Counted from the first letter of the stretch, positions 16,951-26,485 are shown. The stretch: 64,000 bases of DNA from Pseudomonas violetae (GCF_023072615.1 NZ_JAKNRW010000029.1:1-64000), one strand, 5' to 3'. Notes: generated by a model from the sequence alone, not told the origin. Numbers and translations: made by a program.

Positions 16951-17934
16951 ATGCCTAAAGTCATTCATGTGCTCGCGTTCGCCAAGGTGCAACTGCTCGA
17001 TGTCACCGGGCCGCTGCAAGTGTTTGCCTCAGCCAATGACATCCTTCGTCAGCAAGGCCTGCCGGCACCCTACGCACCGACGGTGATCGTCAGGGGCGGC
17101 GGGGCAGTCATGTCCTCGGCGGGATTAGCATTGCTGGCCGAACCGTTACCAGAAACGGCCAGCGACACATTGATCATCGCCGGCGGCTGGGGCGTGTATG
17201 ACGCGGCGCAGGACTCGGCGCTGGTGAGCTGGGTGCGCACCCATGGAACCCGATGCCGGCGCGTGTCCTCGGTGTGTACGGGGGCCTTTCTGCTGGCCGC
17301 CAGTGGCTGGCTGGATGGCAGGCGGGTGGTCACTCACTGGACCCGTTGTGACCAGTTGGCGCAGCAGCATCCGCAGCTGCGGGTCGAACCTAATCCGATC
17401 TTCATCAATGACGGCCCGGTCTGGACTTCGGCCGGCGTCACCGCCGGCATTGACCTTGCGCTGGCCATGGTCGAGCAGGACCTCGGTCACGAGATCGCCC
17501 TGGAAGTGGCCCGCCAGCTGGTGGTATTTCTCAAGCGTCCCGGTGGCCAGTCGCAATTCAGCGTGACCTTGTCGTTGCAAAAAGAAGGCAACCGGTTCGA
17601 CGAACTACATGCCTGGATCAGCGAAAATCTCTCCCTGGACCTGGGCATTCCAACGCTCGCCGCCCAGGCCGGCATGAGCGAGCGCAGTTTCGTCCGGCAC
17701 TACCGTGCCGATACCGGCCAGACTCCCGCCCGGGCAATTGAATCGATCCGGGTGGAAACGGCGCGCAGGTTGCTCAGCGACACCGGTTTGCCGGTCAAGC
17801 GCGTGGCGATGCAATGCGGCTTCGGCAGCGAAGAGACCCTAAGGCGCGGTTTCCTGCGGGCGATGGGGGTAACTCCGCAGGCTTATAGAGAGCGTTTTTG
17901 CATCAACGCTGCATCAAATCCAGTAATGCCCTGA
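16951..17934 (+). CDS. GlxA-family transcriptional regulator (DJ-1-like plus AraC helix-turn-helix)
   Basis: A 327-residue regulator. Residues about 1-190 form a DJ-1/PfpI-like sensor domain (SVCTGAFLLAASGWLDG retains the elbow), and residues about 215-320 form an AraC-type double helix-turn-helix (LAAQAGMSERSFVRHY, then VKRVAMQCGFGSEETLRRGF). No Shine-Dalgarno sequence is visible; the start codon directly follows an operator-like repeat. It faces inhA back to back and overlaps the tail of the next gene by 32 bases. Confidence 0.87.
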   Translation: MPKVIHVLAFAKVQLLDVTGPLQVFASANDILRQQGLPAPYAPTVIVRGGGAVMSSAGLALLAEPLPETASDTLIIAGGWGVYDAAQDSALVSWVRTHGTRCRRVSSVCTGAFLLAASGWLDGRRVVTHWTRCDQLAQQHPQLRVEPNPIFINDGPVWTSAGVTAGIDLALAMVEQDLGHEIALEVARQLVVFLKRPGGQSQFSVTLSLQKEGNRFDELHAWISENLSLDLGIPTLAAQAGMSERSFVRHYRADTGQTPARAIESIRVETARRLLSDTGLPVKRVAMQCGFGSEETLRRGFLRAMGVTPQAYRERFCINAASNPVMP

Positions 17935-18802
17935 GCGTCGCTTCGGGCGCTTCTTCGGGAATGTCGTGCCCGACTCCCGGCAAAATCCGCCGCTCGTAGT
18001 CACTGGTGAAATGGTCCCGATCCTCGTCGTTTGGCGTTGCAGGTCCGACGCCATCGTCGGCGCCGCACAGCGAGATAGTGGGCACATTGATCGGCGGCTG
18101 ACGAGTCAGTGCCTGCTCCATCCACTCCAGCGCTGGATCGCCGGCGGCATACATGAATCGGTGTCGGTAAGAATGAATCACCACCTCGACAAAGTCCGGG
18201 TTATCAAAGGCCGTTGCACTGCGCGGGTACAACGCCGGGCCCTCGGCCCAGGTCGGTGACCACAGGCGCCAGAGCAGCTCGCACAGCGCTCGCCGGTTCC
18301 GGGTCAAGCCTTCCACTCCGCGCGGGCTATGGAAGTAATACTGATACCAGAGGCGATGTTCGGTTTGCGGATCCAGCGGCTGCGCCGAGTTGGGAATGTC
18401 CTGGAGGTTGTACCCATCGCCAGTCACCAGGCAACGAACCCGATGCGGCCACAGCGCCGCAACGATGCACGCCGCTCGTCCACCCCAGTCATAGCCGCAA
18501 AGCGCTGCCTGCTCAATCCCAAGCGTGTCCATCAGGTCCAGCAGATCCTGGGCAAGTGCCGCCTGCTGCCCGGAGCGCGGGGTACCCGGGCTATTAAAGC
18601 GGGTTGGACCGTATCCGCGCAGGTAGGGCACGATCACCCGATAGCCTTGTGCACCAAGGTCAGGTGCTATGTCGTCAAAGGCCCGCGGAGAGTAGGGGAA
18701 GCCGTGCAGCAGAATGACCGGATCGCCACTGGCAGGGCCGTGTTCTTCATAGGCGAGCGTGAGCATTGATGTTCGGGTGAACTGGATGGGATGGCCATAC
18801 AT
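17903..18802 (-). CDS. Alpha/beta hydrolase of the epoxide hydrolase/dehalogenase type
   Basis: A 299-residue hydrolase. HGFPYSPR supplies the oxyanion region, and the nucleophile elbow GYDWGG has Asp rather than Ser, which points to epoxide hydrolases and haloalkane dehalogenases. The catalytic His is in GVGHDIPEE near the C-terminus. Its 3' end overlaps the end of the GlxA-type regulator (tail to tail). The substrate is unknown. GGAGA lies 9 bases before the ATG. Confidence 0.82.
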   Translation of the reverse strand: MYGHPIQFTRTSMLTLAYEEHGPASGDPVILLHGFPYSPRAFDDIAPDLGAQGYRVIVPYLRGYGPTRFNSPGTPRSGQQAALAQDLLDLMDTLGIEQAALCGYDWGGRAACIVAALWPHRVRCLVTGDGYNLQDIPNSAQPLDPQTEHRLWYQYYFHSPRGVEGLTRNRRALCELLWRLWSPTWAEGPALYPRSATAFDNPDFVEVVIHSYRHRFMYAAGDPALEWMEQALTRQPPINVPTISLCGADDGVGPATPNDEDRDHFTSDYERRILPGVGHDIPEEAPEATLRALLDLMQR

Positions 18803-18870
18803 GCAGAAGTCTCCGCGACTTTTCGGGCACCTACGAGGGATTGCGTGACCCTGTAAGATTCACGCCGTCA

Positions 18871-20697
18871 TTAGGGCTGCCAATAACTCTTCTCGCCACT
18901 CAACTTCCGATCGAGAAAACTCGCCGCACTGATCAGCGCCAGATGTGTCAGTGCCTGCGGTGTGTTTCCCAAATGCCGGCCTCGGCTGTCGAATTCTTCG
19001 GCATACAAACCCAGCGAATTAGCGTACCTGAGCAATTGCTCGAATTCCAGATGCGCCTTCTCCACCTGGCCTGCCCGGGCCAGGCACTCGACGTACCAGA
19101 ACGAGCAGGCCGCGAATGCACCTTCAGTGCCTTCCAGGCCGTCAATTCCGGCATCCTCGTTGCGGTAGCGGTAAACCATGCCGTCACGCACCAGGGTTTT
19201 CTCGATCGCCCGCAAGGTCGATAGCCAGCGCGGATCCTTGGCGCTGACGAAACGCACCAGCGGCATTAACAGCATCGAACCATCCAGGGCCGTGCTGCCG
19301 ATATGCTGGACGAAATGCCCGCGTTCTTCATTCCAGAAGTTTTGCCAAATGTCCGCATAAATGGCCTGTCGAGTCTCATCCCAGCGAGCGAATGGCGCGG
19401 GCAGCGAGCGTTTGGACGCCAGGCGAATGGCCCGGTCCAGCGCGACCCAGCACATCAGTCGCGAGTGCAGGAAATGATGCTGTTCGCCGCGCATTTCCCA
19501 AATGCCGACGTCTTTCTGCTGCCAGCTTTCACAGACTTGATCGACCACCTCAACCGTGTGCTTCCAGCCCTTATGTGAAATCGCATCGCCGTACTTGTTC
19601 ACCAGGTACACGGCGTCCATTAGCTCGCCGAAGATATCCAACTGTACCTGGTCGTAGGCCTGATTACCGATCCGCACTGGCGTCGCACCACCGTGGCCTG
19701 CAAGGTGAGAAAGTTCGGTTTCCGGCAGTTCCTGGCGGCCATCGACGGCATAGAGGATGTTCAGTTTCATCGGCTTGCCTCGGCAATCGCTGACGCGTCC
19801 TCGCAGCCAGCCCATGTACGCATTGGCCTCTTCGACGAAACCCAGGCGCATGAACGCATAGACGGTGAACGAGGCGTCACGGATCCAGGTGTAGCGATAG
19901 TCCCAGTTACGCCCGCCGCCGGGTGTTTCCGGCAGGCCGAAAGTCGCGGCCGCGAGAATGGCGCCATGCTTGCGCGAGGTCAGCAGCTTCAGCGCCAGGG
20001 CCGAACGATTGACCATCTCTCGCCAGCGGCCGCGGTAATTGGACTGGCTGCTCCAGTCGCGCCAAAATTTCAGGGTGCGCTCCATGCACATGTCCGTGGC
20101 GCCTTTTTTAAAGCGCGGGTCATCCACGCCGCCGAGCAGGAATTGCGCGCTCTGGTCCTGCTCCAGGGTGAACTGCGCTACTGCTGCATCGGCATCGAGG
20201 CTCATCGCCTGATCCGATGACAGGCGCAGGGGAGGCTGGCCGGTCGCCTTGAACACCACGTCCTGCTCATCCATCTGCGCGCGAGTGCTGGCGCGGGCGT
20301 AATCGTGTCGAACAGCGCAGCGCATATGAAAGGTCGCCTGGCCGCTGACAACGCGAACCCGGCGCATCAATACTGGCAGATCATCCTCGCTGTCGCCGAT
20401 TGGCAGCAGGTCGGTGACCTCGACCACCGCGCGGTCGCTCAGCCAGCGGGTTTGCAGGACGTTGGTGTCCGGCAGGTAAATCTGTTCCCGGCGCGCATCC
20501 GGCAAGTCCGGCGTCAGCTGGAATATCCCGGCGTCAGGTGTGTCCAGTAACGAACAGAAGATCGACGGGCTGTCGAATTCCGGCCAGCAGAAAAAGTCCA
20601 CGCTGCCTCGGTCATTGACCAGTGCAGCGCTGCGCATGTCGCCGATGATGCCATGGGCGTCGATAGCGCTTTGTCGTTCAGAATGATGATCAGCCAT
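18871..20697 (-). CDS. Glycoside hydrolase family 15 protein (glucoamylase/trehalase type)
   Basis: A 608-residue GH15 enzyme with an N-terminal trehalase-like domain (about 1-200) and the (alpha/alpha)6 catalytic barrel. The motifs GGRNWDYRYTWIRDASF and GLEGTEGAFAACSFWYVE match the family, with catalytic Glu residues in the latter region. Bacterial members act on alpha-glucosides, in some cases trehalose. There is no signal peptide, so a cytoplasmic role is likely. The start overlaps the SDR stop by 8 bases; the two genes form an operon. Confidence 0.87.
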   Translation of the reverse strand: MADHHSERQSAIDAHGIIGDMRSAALVNDRGSVDFFCWPEFDSPSIFCSLLDTPDAGIFQLTPDLPDARREQIYLPDTNVLQTRWLSDRAVVEVTDLLPIGDSEDDLPVLMRRVRVVSGQATFHMRCAVRHDYARASTRAQMDEQDVVFKATGQPPLRLSSDQAMSLDADAAVAQFTLEQDQSAQFLLGGVDDPRFKKGATDMCMERTLKFWRDWSSQSNYRGRWREMVNRSALALKLLTSRKHGAILAAATFGLPETPGGGRNWDYRYTWIRDASFTVYAFMRLGFVEEANAYMGWLRGRVSDCRGKPMKLNILYAVDGRQELPETELSHLAGHGGATPVRIGNQAYDQVQLDIFGELMDAVYLVNKYGDAISHKGWKHTVEVVDQVCESWQQKDVGIWEMRGEQHHFLHSRLMCWVALDRAIRLASKRSLPAPFARWDETRQAIYADIWQNFWNEERGHFVQHIGSTALDGSMLLMPLVRFVSAKDPRWLSTLRAIEKTLVRDGMVYRYRNEDAGIDGLEGTEGAFAACSFWYVECLARAGQVEKAHLEFEQLLRYANSLGLYAEEFDSRGRHLGNTPQALTHLALISAASFLDRKLSGEKSYWQP

Positions 20698-21490
20698 TGC
20701 CGCGAAACTCCGGATAGAGGCTCATGCCGCCGTCGATGAACAGGGTGGTGCCGACAATGTAGTCGGATGCATCGGAGGCGAGAAAGACCACGGCATTGGC
20801 AATGTCCTCGACGTCACCGATGCGGCCATAGGGGATAAGTTTGAGCAGTTGTTGTGCGGCTTCACCCTCGGTGGCTGCCTGGTTGATAGCCGTGCGAATT
20901 GCTCCCGGGGCGATGCCGTTGATGCGGATGCGCTGGTGGCTGACTTCCTGGGCGAGGGTCTGCATCAGCATGTCGATCCCGCCTTTGGACGCGGCGTAAT
21001 TGGCATGGCCGGCCCAGGGAATGCGCTGGTGCACCGAACTCATGTGAATGATTTTTCCGGCTGCCCGGGACACGCCTTCGCGAATCCCCTGCCGATTGAA
21101 AATTCCCAGCGCCGCACGGGCACATAGGAACTGGCCGGTGAGGTTGACGCCAATCACCTGGTTCCAGTCGGCGAGGCTCATATCCACGGTCGGGGAGTCT
21201 TTTTGCAGGCCCGAATTGGCCACCAGGATATCCAGCGCACCGAAGGCTTCGAGAGTTTGTGCGAAGAGGCGTTCGACGTCTTCCTCCTTGGAAACGTCCG
21301 CGCCGATGGCGATGGCGCGACCGCCTTCAGCGTTGATCTGTCGGGCCAGTTCTTCAGCAGGTGCGGCCTGGGAATTATAGTTGAGCACCACGGCGGCGCC
21401 GGCAACGGCCAGGGCCTTGGCGGTGCCGGCACCGATACCTGAGCTGGCGCCGGTGATGAGAGCGACCTGGTGGTCCAGGGATATCAGCAT
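20690..21490 (-). CDS. SDR-family oxidoreductase (glucose 1-dehydrogenase-like)
   Basis: A classical short-chain dehydrogenase of 266 residues from the ATG at 21490; the open frame extends 192 bases upstream but that part has no SDR features. It shows the cofactor motif TGASSGIG, the catalytic Ser in MSSVHQ, and YAASK. Closest in pattern to glucose 1-dehydrogenase and 3-oxoacyl reductase types. Its overlap with the GH15 gene suggests that it oxidises the sugar released by that enzyme, which is inference. Confidence 0.86.
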   Translation of the reverse strand: MLISLDHQVALITGASSGIGAGTAKALAVAGAAVVLNYNSQAAPAEELARQINAEGGRAIAIGADVSKEEDVERLFAQTLEAFGALDILVANSGLQKDSPTVDMSLADWNQVIGVNLTGQFLCARAALGIFNRQGIREGVSRAAGKIIHMSSVHQRIPWAGHANYAASKGGIDMLMQTLAQEVSHQRIRINGIAPGAIRTAINQAATEGEAAQQLLKLIPYGRIGDVEDIANAVVFLASDASDYIVGTTLFIDGGMSLYPEFRGNG

Positions 21491-21559
21491 AAGGTTAGCG
21501 CCTTGAATTGAGGGCCTAAGTAGCTGACTGGTTTCAGGCTTCAAGAGTTCAGCAGCAAA

Positions 21560-21590
21560 ATCAAAAGATCGCAGCCTGCGATTTTTTGAT
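21560..21590. repeat. Copy of the ATCAAAAGATCGCAG inverted repeat family
   Basis: ATCAAAAGATCGCAG-C-CTGCGATTTTTTGAT, a slightly decayed copy of the perfect inverted repeat at 9635-9671. Confidence 0.8.
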
Positions 21591-21680
21591 CTTGGAGCCT
21601 TAACATTCAGCCAACAATTCAGAGCTTTGCGCACCCCCGCCTTGTGGCAATTTGCACTCCCTGTTCGAGACATGCGTCCC

Positions 21681-21839
21681 ATGGCAAACCCCTACCGCGA
21701 CCTGTTTAAAGCCCCAGGCAGCAGAGCCTTCATACTGGCCGGCATGATCGCGCGCATGGCGATCGCTGCAGGCGCAGCAGTGCTGGGCTCAGCCATCCAG
21801 AGTTCCCGCCATTCGAAACGGAGTCCCCAGGTGCTGTAG
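21681..21839 (+). pseudogene. N-terminal remnant of an MFS transporter gene
   Basis: The ATG at 21681 begins MANPYRDLFKAPGSRAF and continues to LAGMIARM, the typical start of a family of Pseudomonas MFS permeases. After about 28 residues the frame leaves the family and stops at 21839, beside a REP element. Only the first part of the gene remains. The surrounding gene-free stretch (21491-22188) otherwise holds repeats and, at about 21890-22110, an unassigned non-coding block. Confidence 0.5.
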
Positions 21840-21880
21840 GCGCGAGCTTGCCCGCGATGGTCGTCCACGATAACGCGCGA
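21836..21880. repeat. Single REP element
   Basis: TAGGCGCGAGCTTGCCCGCGATGG followed by the GTCGTCCACGATAACGC spacer, directly after the transporter remnant. Confidence 0.75.
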
Positions 21881-22188
21881 AGGGCCTGCAGATCCAAAGG
21901 TGCCCAAACCCAAAGATTGGTTCGAGGGCAAGGCTGTGCACGCCCATGTATCGACGGACCAGGTACCCAAGGCGGCTAAAGCGCAAAGACCTAGAAAGGA
22001 ATGGCCGTAAAGGCGAATTCATAATCCGCCGTGACCGCAGGAATGGATATGTACACGAGACAAGGTCAAAAGATCGCAGACTAGTTTCACTCGGCAACCT
22101 CTCCAAAGCGCCTGGAAAAAAAACGCGATCAGGCAGCCATCCCCGCAGCCTCTCGCTACAATGCCCGCCATGTCTTGCAGAGGTTCCT

Positions 22189-22815
22189 ATGGTCAAAGCG
22201 ATGGTGGTAGACGATCATCCGTTCATTCGGGCATCGGTCACAATGCTCCTGCAGCAGGAAAACATCGAAGTGATCGCCGAGGCGGACAACGGTGCGGATG
22301 CCGTGCAACGAGCCCGCGAACACGCGCCAGACTTGATCATCCTCGACATCGCCATGCCCAGGCTCGACGGCCTGCAAGTCATCAGTAGGATCATGACCGA
22401 CCAACCGCATTGCAAGATTGTGGTCCTGACGTCGCAGTCGCCGATTTTCTTCGCCATGCGCTGCATGAAGGCCGGTGCCGCCGGTTACATCTCCAAGAAC
22501 GATGACCTTGATGAATTGATCAGGGCCATCAAGGCCGTGTTGACCGGCTATACATTCTTTCCCAACCTGGCAAACAGTTCAGTGCGGCGCAACGATGCCC
22601 AGGCCAGTGACCTGGAACTGATCCAGAGCCTGTCCGATCGAGAGCTGACAATTCTGCAGCAACTGTCCAACGGCATGAGTAATAAGGAGATCGGCGAAGC
22701 CATGCTGCTGAGCAGCAAGACCATCAGCACCTACAAGACCCGCCTGATCGAAAAACTCAACGTGAAGTCCGTGGTGTACCTCGCCGATTTCGCCAAGCGT
22801 AATCAGTTGGTGTGA
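22189..22815 (+). CDS. BvgA/RocA-type response regulator (REC plus LuxR helix-turn-helix)
   Basis: A 208-residue NarL-class regulator. The receiver has the acidic pair VVDDHP near residue 8, phospho-acceptor Asp53 in ILDIAMP and the conserved TSQ and K residues. The C-terminal LuxR-type helix-turn-helix includes LSDRELTILQQLSNGMSNKEIG. I start at the ATG at 22189, since the open frame upstream runs through non-coding sequence. The kinase gene follows immediately with no gap, as in bvgAS and rocAS. A TACAAT -10-like box lies about 30 bases upstream. Confidence 0.9.
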   Translation: MVKAMVVDDHPFIRASVTMLLQQENIEVIAEADNGADAVQRAREHAPDLIILDIAMPRLDGLQVISRIMTDQPHCKIVVLTSQSPIFFAMRCMKAGAAGYISKNDDLDELIRAIKAVLTGYTFFPNLANSSVRRNDAQASDLELIQSLSDRELTILQQLSNGMSNKEIGEAMLLSSKTISTYKTRLIEKLNVKSVVYLADFAKRNQLV

Positions 22816-25800
22816 ATGAATCAGGCCTGGGGTAAATGGCTCGTCGTGTTGCTGTTGTCGGGCTCCGTTCATTGCGTATGGGCCGCGGCAGCGTCGGTGG
22901 AAAACCTACGGGTCCTGGGGCGTTCGCAGGTCGATGGCTACCAGGTAGTGCTCGATGAGCCCGACCGGCAATGGCTGCGCCACAAGGGGGTATTGGTGTT
23001 GGGCGCTTCGGCGCCGGACGACCCGCCATTTGGAATCACCGGCACCGGTCGTGACTATGAAGGGCTGACGGCAGACTACGCCGCATTGCTGGCCGAGCTG
23101 CTGCAGGTGCGCATCGAGGTGCGTCGTTATTCGTCCCGGGCTGATGTGGTGCATGCGGTCCAGCAGGGCGAAGTCGACCTGCTCGGCACGTCCAACGACT
23201 TCGAGGCGGCGGACCCACAGCTGGTGATGTCCAGTGGCTACGCCGAAGACCTGCCGACCCTGGTCACTCGTATCGGCGACAGTCAGAACGCCACGCCGGA
23301 CCTGGCCGGAAAACAGGTGGCTATGCTCTACCACTACCTGCCACCGGAAGCCGTCAAGGCGTACTTTCCCAACGCCCATTTGCAACTCTATCCCTCGACA
23401 TTGAGTGCGATCGGTGCGGTAGCCTTCGGCACGGCCGATGTCTATCTGGGCGACTCCATCAGCGCCAACTACCTGATCAACAAGAATTACCTGAACAACG
23501 TGCAGTTAGCGGCGTTTCTCGACACCAACGTCAACAACTTTGCCTTCGCCACGGCCCGGGACAACCCGCACCTGCTGCGCATCGTCAATGCTGCGCTGGC
23601 GGTGATTCCCGCGAGCGAACGGGTGACCATCCTGCGTCGCTGGAGTGCGGGCGGGGCGAACATGAGCGAGCTGCAGGTGTTGAAATTCAGCAGCGCCGAA
23701 CAGCGCTGGATGGAGGAACACCCCCACGTCAAGGTGGCCATAGACGAGAGTTTCCTGCCGCTGTCGTTTTACGGCCAGGATGGCAAGTTCCGCGGGCTGG
23801 GTGCCGATGTGCTGGCCAAGGTGGCGCTGCGCACCGGGTTGAAGTTCGACATTCAACGCCTGCATACGGTCCCTGAACTGATCCGGCAAGTCGAATCCGG
23901 CCAGGCGGACCTGGTGATCAGCTTGACTCCCAGCGCCGCGCGCGAGGAGACCTTGCGGTTTACCCGTCCCTACCTCAGTACGCCGTATGTGCTGGTCAGC
24001 CGTACCTCCGGCGGCAGTCCCGCGACCCTGGACGAGATGGGCGGCAAACGCCTGGCGGTGATTCGCGGCACGCCGGTACGCGACCAGTTGATCGAGCAGT
24101 ACCCGAGCATCGAATTGATCGATGCCGACAACGCCGAGCACGCCATGACCCTGGTGGCCAAGGGGCAGGCCGATGCCGCCGTCAGCGCACTGATTACTGC
24201 GCGCTACATGATTTCCCGGCAGTATCGCAACCGGCTGCGCATCACCAGCACGGTCGGCACCACGTCCGCTCGCCTGGGCTTCGCGACCACCCGCGATGCC
24301 ACCGAACTGTATTCGATCCTCGACAAGACGCTGCTGAGCATTCCCCCGGAGGAGCTGGACGAAGTGTCCAACCGCTGGCGCAGCGAAGTGGTGGTGGACG
24401 ACAGCTACTGGTTGCGGCATCGCGCGGCGATCATTCAGGGCTTTGCCCTGGCGGCCGTGTTGCTGCTGCTGGCGTTGGGCTGGATCGGCTATCTGCGCCA
24501 GCTGATTGCCAGGCGACGTCAGGCGGAAGTGGCCCTCAGCGATCAGCTGGAGTTTATGCGCGTGTTGATCGACGGCACACCGCACCCGATCTACGTACGC
24601 GATCGCCAGGCACGGCTGCTGATCTGCAATTCGGGTTACCTCGATGTGTTCGGTATCAAGCGCGATGCGGTGGTTGGCAAGACCGTCATCGAGGGCATGT
24701 TCAAGAACGTGCAGGAAGCTGCGGCCTACCATGAAGATTATCTGCAGGTGATGAAGGACGGCCGGCCCCTGATTCAGGACCGCAAGTTGACCCTGGGCGC
24801 AGACGTGCTGACCATCTACCATTGGATGCTGCCGTACCGCGCCAGTAGCGGTGAAGTGAGTGGTCTGATCGGTGGCTGGATCGATATCAGTGAGCGCCAG
24901 CGTCTGGTCCAGGCGTTGCGCGAGGCCAAGGACGACGCCGACGACGCGAACCGGGCGAAGACCACCTTCCTGGCCACCATGAGCCACGAGATCCGCACGC
25001 CAATGAACGCGGTGATCGGCATGTTGGAGCTGGCGATGAAGAAGGCCGATCAGGGGCTGAGCGACCGATTTGCCATCGAAGTAGCCTCAGGTGCCGCGCG
25101 TAGCTTGCTTGAACTGATCGGCGATATTCTGGATGTATCACGCATTGAATCCGGGCACTTGAGCCTGGCCCCGGAGCGCGCCAACCTGGGGGAGTTGGTG
25201 ATCGTCGTCGCGCGCATTTTCGAGGGGCTGGCGCGCCAGAAACAGCTGCGCCTGATCCTCGAACTGGATGTCGGCGCCCATCGTGAAGTGCTGGTCGACC
25301 CGCTACGCTTCAAGCAGATTATCTCCAATCTGTTGAGCAACGCCATCAAGTTCACCGAGGCTGGCGAGGTCCGTCTGCAAGTCAGGGTCCAGGCCGGGCA
25401 TGACGAGCACCTGACGCTCTACCTGCAGGTCGTCGACACCGGCATTGGGATTTCGGATGAGGATCAACATCGTTTGTTCAGCCCCTTCACCCAGGCCAGC
25501 AACAATCGCCAATCGGCGCGCAGCGGCTCGGGCCTCGGGCTGGTGATCTGCCGCACTTTGTGCGAAATGATGGGCGGCCAGCTGACGTTGAACAGCAGGA
25601 TTGGGAAGGGCACCCAAGTCGACGTCGTCCTCGACCTGCCCACGTTGCAACCTTTGGATGAGCCGGTGACTGTGCAGGTCGCGGTGGCACCGGCGAATCG
25701 TGCATTGAGTATTCTGGTGGTCGACGATTACCCGGCAAACCGCCTGTTGCTGTCCCAGCAACTGAGCTACCTCGGCCATAAGGTCCGGGACGCTGAAGAC

Positions 25801-26421
25801 GGCGTGCAGGGCTTGCACGCCTGGCGCAGCCAGCCTTTTGATGTGGTCATCAGCGACTGCAATATGCCGGTCATGACAGGGTACGAAATGGCCCGGGCAA
25901 TCCGCCAGGAAGAGCGCGCCAAGGGACTCGCCCCCAGCCTCATCCTGGGATTTACCGCCAATGCGCAACCCGAGGAAAAGCAGCACTGCCTGGACGCAGG
26001 AATGGATGACTGCCTGTTCAAGCCGATCAGCCTCGGGGACCTCGGTGCACGGCTGTCGAGCGTGATCCCGAGCGCCGAGCAGGCAGCCGCCCCCTTCAAG
26101 GACGATATTGACTTGGGCGGGCTGTACCAGTTGACCCGGGGTGACGAGGCGTCGATCAAGCGCCTGCTGGATGACCTGGCGTCCTGCAATGATGACGATA
26201 TGGCGCGGTTGATGCGGCTGTTCACGCAAAACGACGTGCCGGGGCTGGCGAACCTGGCTCATCGCATCAAGGGCGGTGCGCGAATCATCAAGGCCCAGGG
26301 TTTGATCGGGGCATGCGAGCGTCTCGAAGCGGCATGCGCCGGAGTGAATCCGGTGCAATTGACCGAGGCCGTTGACGAGTTGCATCAGGCGATGGAGCGA
26401 TTGGCTCAGCGGTTGGGTTAA
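22816..26421 (+). CDS. BvgS/RocS-type hybrid sensor kinase with two periplasmic domains and a PAS domain
   Basis: A 1201-residue phosphorelay kinase. A signal peptide is followed by two Venus-flytrap solute-binding domains (about 50-275 and 285-530), a transmembrane helix (about 540-562), a PAS domain (about 580-700), HisKA with His724 in SHEIRTPMN, an HATPase with N box LLSNAIKF, a receiver with Asp1014 in ISDCNMP, and an Hpt domain with His1149 in AHRIKGGA. This is the full BvgS plan. It directly follows its partner regulator and is 42% longer than many hybrid kinases because of the sensor domains. Ligand unknown. Confidence 0.92.
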   Translation: MNQAWGKWLVVLLLSGSVHCVWAAAASVENLRVLGRSQVDGYQVVLDEPDRQWLRHKGVLVLGASAPDDPPFGITGTGRDYEGLTADYAALLAELLQVRIEVRRYSSRADVVHAVQQGEVDLLGTSNDFEAADPQLVMSSGYAEDLPTLVTRIGDSQNATPDLAGKQVAMLYHYLPPEAVKAYFPNAHLQLYPSTLSAIGAVAFGTADVYLGDSISANYLINKNYLNNVQLAAFLDTNVNNFAFATARDNPHLLRIVNAALAVIPASERVTILRRWSAGGANMSELQVLKFSSAEQRWMEEHPHVKVAIDESFLPLSFYGQDGKFRGLGADVLAKVALRTGLKFDIQRLHTVPELIRQVESGQADLVISLTPSAAREETLRFTRPYLSTPYVLVSRTSGGSPATLDEMGGKRLAVIRGTPVRDQLIEQYPSIELIDADNAEHAMTLVAKGQADAAVSALITARYMISRQYRNRLRITSTVGTTSARLGFATTRDATELYSILDKTLLSIPPEELDEVSNRWRSEVVVDDSYWLRHRAAIIQGFALAAVLLLLALGWIGYLRQLIARRRQAEVALSDQLEFMRVLIDGTPHPIYVRDRQARLLICNSGYLDVFGIKRDAVVGKTVIEGMFKNVQEAAAYHEDYLQVMKDGRPLIQDRKLTLGADVLTIYHWMLPYRASSGEVSGLIGGWIDISERQRLVQALREAKDDADDANRAKTTFLATMSHEIRTPMNAVIGMLELAMKKADQGLSDRFAIEVASGAARSLLELIGDILDVSRIESGHLSLAPERANLGELVIVVARIFEGLARQKQLRLILELDVGAHREVLVDPLRFKQIISNLLSNAIKFTEAGEVRLQVRVQAGHDEHLTLYLQVVDTGIGISDEDQHRLFSPFTQASNNRQSARSGSGLGLVICRTLCEMMGGQLTLNSRIGKGTQVDVVLDLPTLQPLDEPVTVQVAVAPANRALSILVVDDYPANRLLLSQQLSYLGHKVRDAEDGVQGLHAWRSQPFDVVISDCNMPVMTGYEMARAIRQEERAKGLAPSLILGFTANAQPEEKQHCLDAGMDDCLFKPISLGDLGARLSSVIPSAEQAAAPFKDDIDLGGLYQLTRGDEASIKRLLDDLASCNDDDMARLMRLFTQNDVPGLANLAHRIKGGARIIKAQGLIGACERLEAACAGVNPVQLTEAVDELHQAMERLAQRLG

Positions 26422-26448
26422 TCGTGCTCATTCATTACTAATAAGAAA

Positions 26449-26485
26449 TTTGGGAAATTTCCTACGAGGTTTGGGAAATTTCCTA
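26449..26485. promoter_or_regulatory. Two BvgA-type inverted heptad sites 21 bases apart
   Basis: TTTGGGAAATTTCCTA occurs twice, at 26449-26464 and 26470-26485. Each contains TGGGAAA-TTTCCTA, two head-to-head copies of the heptad (T/A)TTC(C/T)TA known as the BvgA recognition unit. They sit just upstream of a TAGTAT -10-like box and the REC-EAL gene, which the adjacent BvgA-like regulators probably control. Confidence 0.6.

Noticed and set aside
21789..22196. Open frame of 135 codons on the minus strand before the first response regulator
   Set aside because: No ribosome-binding site, overlaps a REP unit and the start of the regulator, and the composition is arginine/proline-rich as in non-coding GC-rich DNA.
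23506..24987. 493-codon minus-strand frame inside the first sensor kinase
   Set aside because: The product is low-complexity (Gln/His/Arg-rich) and antisense to an evident BvgS-type protein.
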